A stretch of 64,000 nt of DNA from Laguncularia racemosa (lineage: Eukaryota; Streptophyta; Magnoliopsida; Myrtales; Combretaceae), in contig JBBMOL010000022.1 of NCBI GenBank assembly GCA_037954665.1, positions 4,154,001 through 4,218,000 of the forward strand. The letters run 5' to 3'. The position numbers and the translations under genes were made by a program. The notes beneath the pieces are model-generated. The model ran no database searches. It worked only from the letters and a program-made list of their open reading frames with translations, and was not told the DNA's origin. Below, one piece after another: positions 61,701 to 64,000 of this stretch. How positions within the stretch are numbered: position 1 is the stretch's first letter; each line of letters starts with the position of its first letter.

Positions 61701-64000
61701 TTTATCATATTTTTAAGCAAAAAAAGGGTCTAATGAGAATTCAAGTATACACTTTTCTAAATTTGTAGGGCATACCTCTCTTTTGGAAAATTAAGAGACT
61801 GAGTAACATTCAACAAAGTTAAGGTGATATCATCATAAATCATCTTAATTAGAAGTTTTATGTTGATTTATATACATAAATGTCCCTTATACAATTTTTT
61901 TTTCTTGAAATAATTGATCTAGCATTAATTATAATAAAATATTTTAAAACTTAAAAAATAAAAATGGGAGCTCACTCCTTTTTTTTAATGCATTTTTTCT
62001 GATGATGGATATTTTTTTTTGTTTTGGTTATTTTTTATCAAGTGTAAAATAATTATAAACTTATATGAGAGTTAAAAGTACGTTTTTTTGAAGATTTGAG
62101 AATCTAGACACATATTTTATAACAATAAAAGATCAAATATACATGAAATGAATATAAGGAGATATATTTATTTATAATTTACCTAATGTTTATGAAATGG
62201 GCATTATTGCCGCAATCAAAGAACATGCTAAGGGAAGAATATGTGTAAGAAATGAGTATTCAGTTTTTCCGACCAAAGTTTGTAAACTTACTCATCGAGA
62301 CTTGTAAAGAAAAGGGGTTGTGTTTTATATTTAAGTGTCACTCATTCATTATTTGCTACCATTATTTTTTACTGTGGTGTGAAATAAAGTGGCAATTATT
62401 GGATTAGGGTTGAGGACTAGGGTTTGCATGTAGGGGCCCGGGCAAACATACGAATTAAAATCTCGTATTGAGGCAGATGCATGCCTGATGGTGTAGAAGC
62501 AGATTGACAAATTGAGATAATAATGTGGTGGTGCTCACTTCCAATCATAACTTCTAGTCTGCCCTTTTCGGTGCTTAGATACTGCTTTCACAATTCACAT
62601 GTTGGGGTTTGTAATCTTGAGACACACAAGGGAACGAATCTTTAAGTTTCTTTTATTCATTTTGGTGTCTCTCCGTTGGTCTCACTGTCAATTATGTTTC
62701 GTTACAATAAATAAATATTTAATATAATTTGCGTTTTAGCAAAAAATGCAGATGGAATACATAATAGAGACAAGTTTATGTAAGAAATACGGATTAAATG
62801 ATGAGTAGAGTTGATATGTTTTTCAACATTATAATCATGAAAATTATTAATTAGTAAGTTGCTTTATGAAAATCTAGTTGTCAAAAATAGTATCTACCTA
62901 CTCTTTTTTATTATTATTATTATAAGCAAACTTTTGGGGTTTCATTACATTGTTTTATTTTCTGTGAAACTAATTGTGATCTTAGAAATTTAAGGTATTA
63001 GAGACTATAACATAGGTAGCTACTTGCCCAATAGGTCAATTTACACAACAAATTTATAACCAAAAAACAAAAATAGTTATTATCCTTATGTTAGATATAA
63101 TATTCGTTATAGATTGTTGTCATATCTACGGATAAACTAGATTTTAAATAATCTAATCAATTAATTTATCGCTAAGAGATGATACCGTAGGGATCATTTG
63201 AAGAAATAATAACATTATGGTGAAATTAGTGGTCTTGTGAGAAACCAATATTTCCTATTAGTTTATCTTCCTACACCATGGGTTTCGAATTGGACTTTAA
63301 AATAATATAGGATTTGACTAAGGTTTAGATATTTTAAATAGGGTACTCACGATGAGCCCTAGAACTTTTTTATGAAGTAATTAACATGGTCCCAAGTATT
63401 TTATAGTTAGTTTAGCATTGCATCCTTGTCCGCATATACTCACAAACTCTTTGAAAAACTAAAATATGATGATGGTGTTTAAATAATTGATAGAAAGTTC
63501 ATAAACTATGGAGTATATAGAATTTTCTAGATTACCAAATCATAACTAATGTCAAATTGATTATGTAAGTTTGTGCACATCATGAATTATTTTGAATAAT
63601 TCTTTTGATTTTAAAATAGATATTGGATATGCTAATTATAATATTTTTATGGTACTCATCCCAAAAATAAAAAAAACAAGACACCTTGTTAAGGATATTT
63701 TGTGAGTATATTTTTAGTTTTTAATGTTTACCTACTTTTTAATTTGAATTTTTAATTTTTTTTTTATTTTTCAATTTGAGTTTTTAACGTTTTTAAAACC
63801 TTACCAAAATACAAATCCATTAAATTTATTAAGTTTTCCATTAATCTATTGACACGATCAATTTCAAGTTGGTCTGCAATAATTAAATTAATAAAATGAT
63901 AATATTAGATATATTTAGTTATATAATATAAAAAAAATAATATTAAATATATTTAATGATATAATGTTAAAACCATACAAAAATAATAATTACAATTAAG
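58706..64000. other. AT-rich region with nothing recognised
   Basis: No ORF of interest on either strand, no splice-bounded coding island, no LTR pair with TSD and no RNA gene. It contains poly-A/T runs and a TTATTATTATTATTA run near 62908-62922. Decayed transposons are likely but cannot be named. Confidence 0.5.

Overview
The window looks like nuclear DNA of a flowering plant, probably a eudicot. It is strongly AT-rich, has GT-AG introns in two recognisable plant genes, and is otherwise dominated by plant retrotransposons in various states of decay. The species cannot be named from sequence alone. I see no rRNA gene, no functional tRNA gene and no CRISPR.

Layout. 1-15328: gene-poor old DNA with a decayed minus-strand Ty3/gypsy gag remnant at the left edge, a 148-bp tandem duplication near 5.5 kb and a weak candidate non-autonomous element near 11-12 kb. 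15329-31408: one large Ty3/gypsy element of Tat/Ogre type, with 2-kb LTRs, an Arg-type primer-binding site, an extra ORF upstream of gag, protease, RT-RNase H, a second archaeal-type RNase H, integrase, a 3' tandem-repeat array and a polypurine tract. It is riddled with stops and frameshifts. Its 3' LTR carries a nested 1456-bp solo LTR of another family with perfect 5-bp target duplications. 32940-37260: a broken PIF/Harbinger transposase followed directly by a decayed L1-type LINE.

37875-44655: an intact-looking 13-coding-exon DEAD-box helicase gene (RH10/DDX47/Rrp3 type, 440 aa) on the minus strand, with a 5'-UTR intron. 49475-51792: an intact-looking two-exon gene on the minus strand for a secreted or membrane-anchored leucine-rich-repeat protein of the PII-2 (Piriformospora indica-insensitive 2) type, 490 aa. 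Between them lies AT-rich DNA with a gypsy RT scrap. 52189-53589: local duplications upstream of the LRR gene. 53949-55637 and 56635-58705: two more solo LTRs with perfect TSDs. The first contains a 243-bp segment also present about 2 kb upstream. The second belongs to the same LTR type as the Tat/Ogre element, in reverse orientation. 58706-64000: AT-rich DNA with nothing recognised.

The two host genes are unrelated in function: ribosome biogenesis, and extracellular or membrane recognition. The most unusual signal is a tRNA-like module with RNA polymerase III A/B-box character inside the U3 part of all three Tat/Ogre-type LTRs. Also worth attention are the 41-bp array downstream of integrase, a possible retroelement intron between protease and RT, the hairpin array in the nested LTR and the 243-bp copied patch inside a solo LTR.
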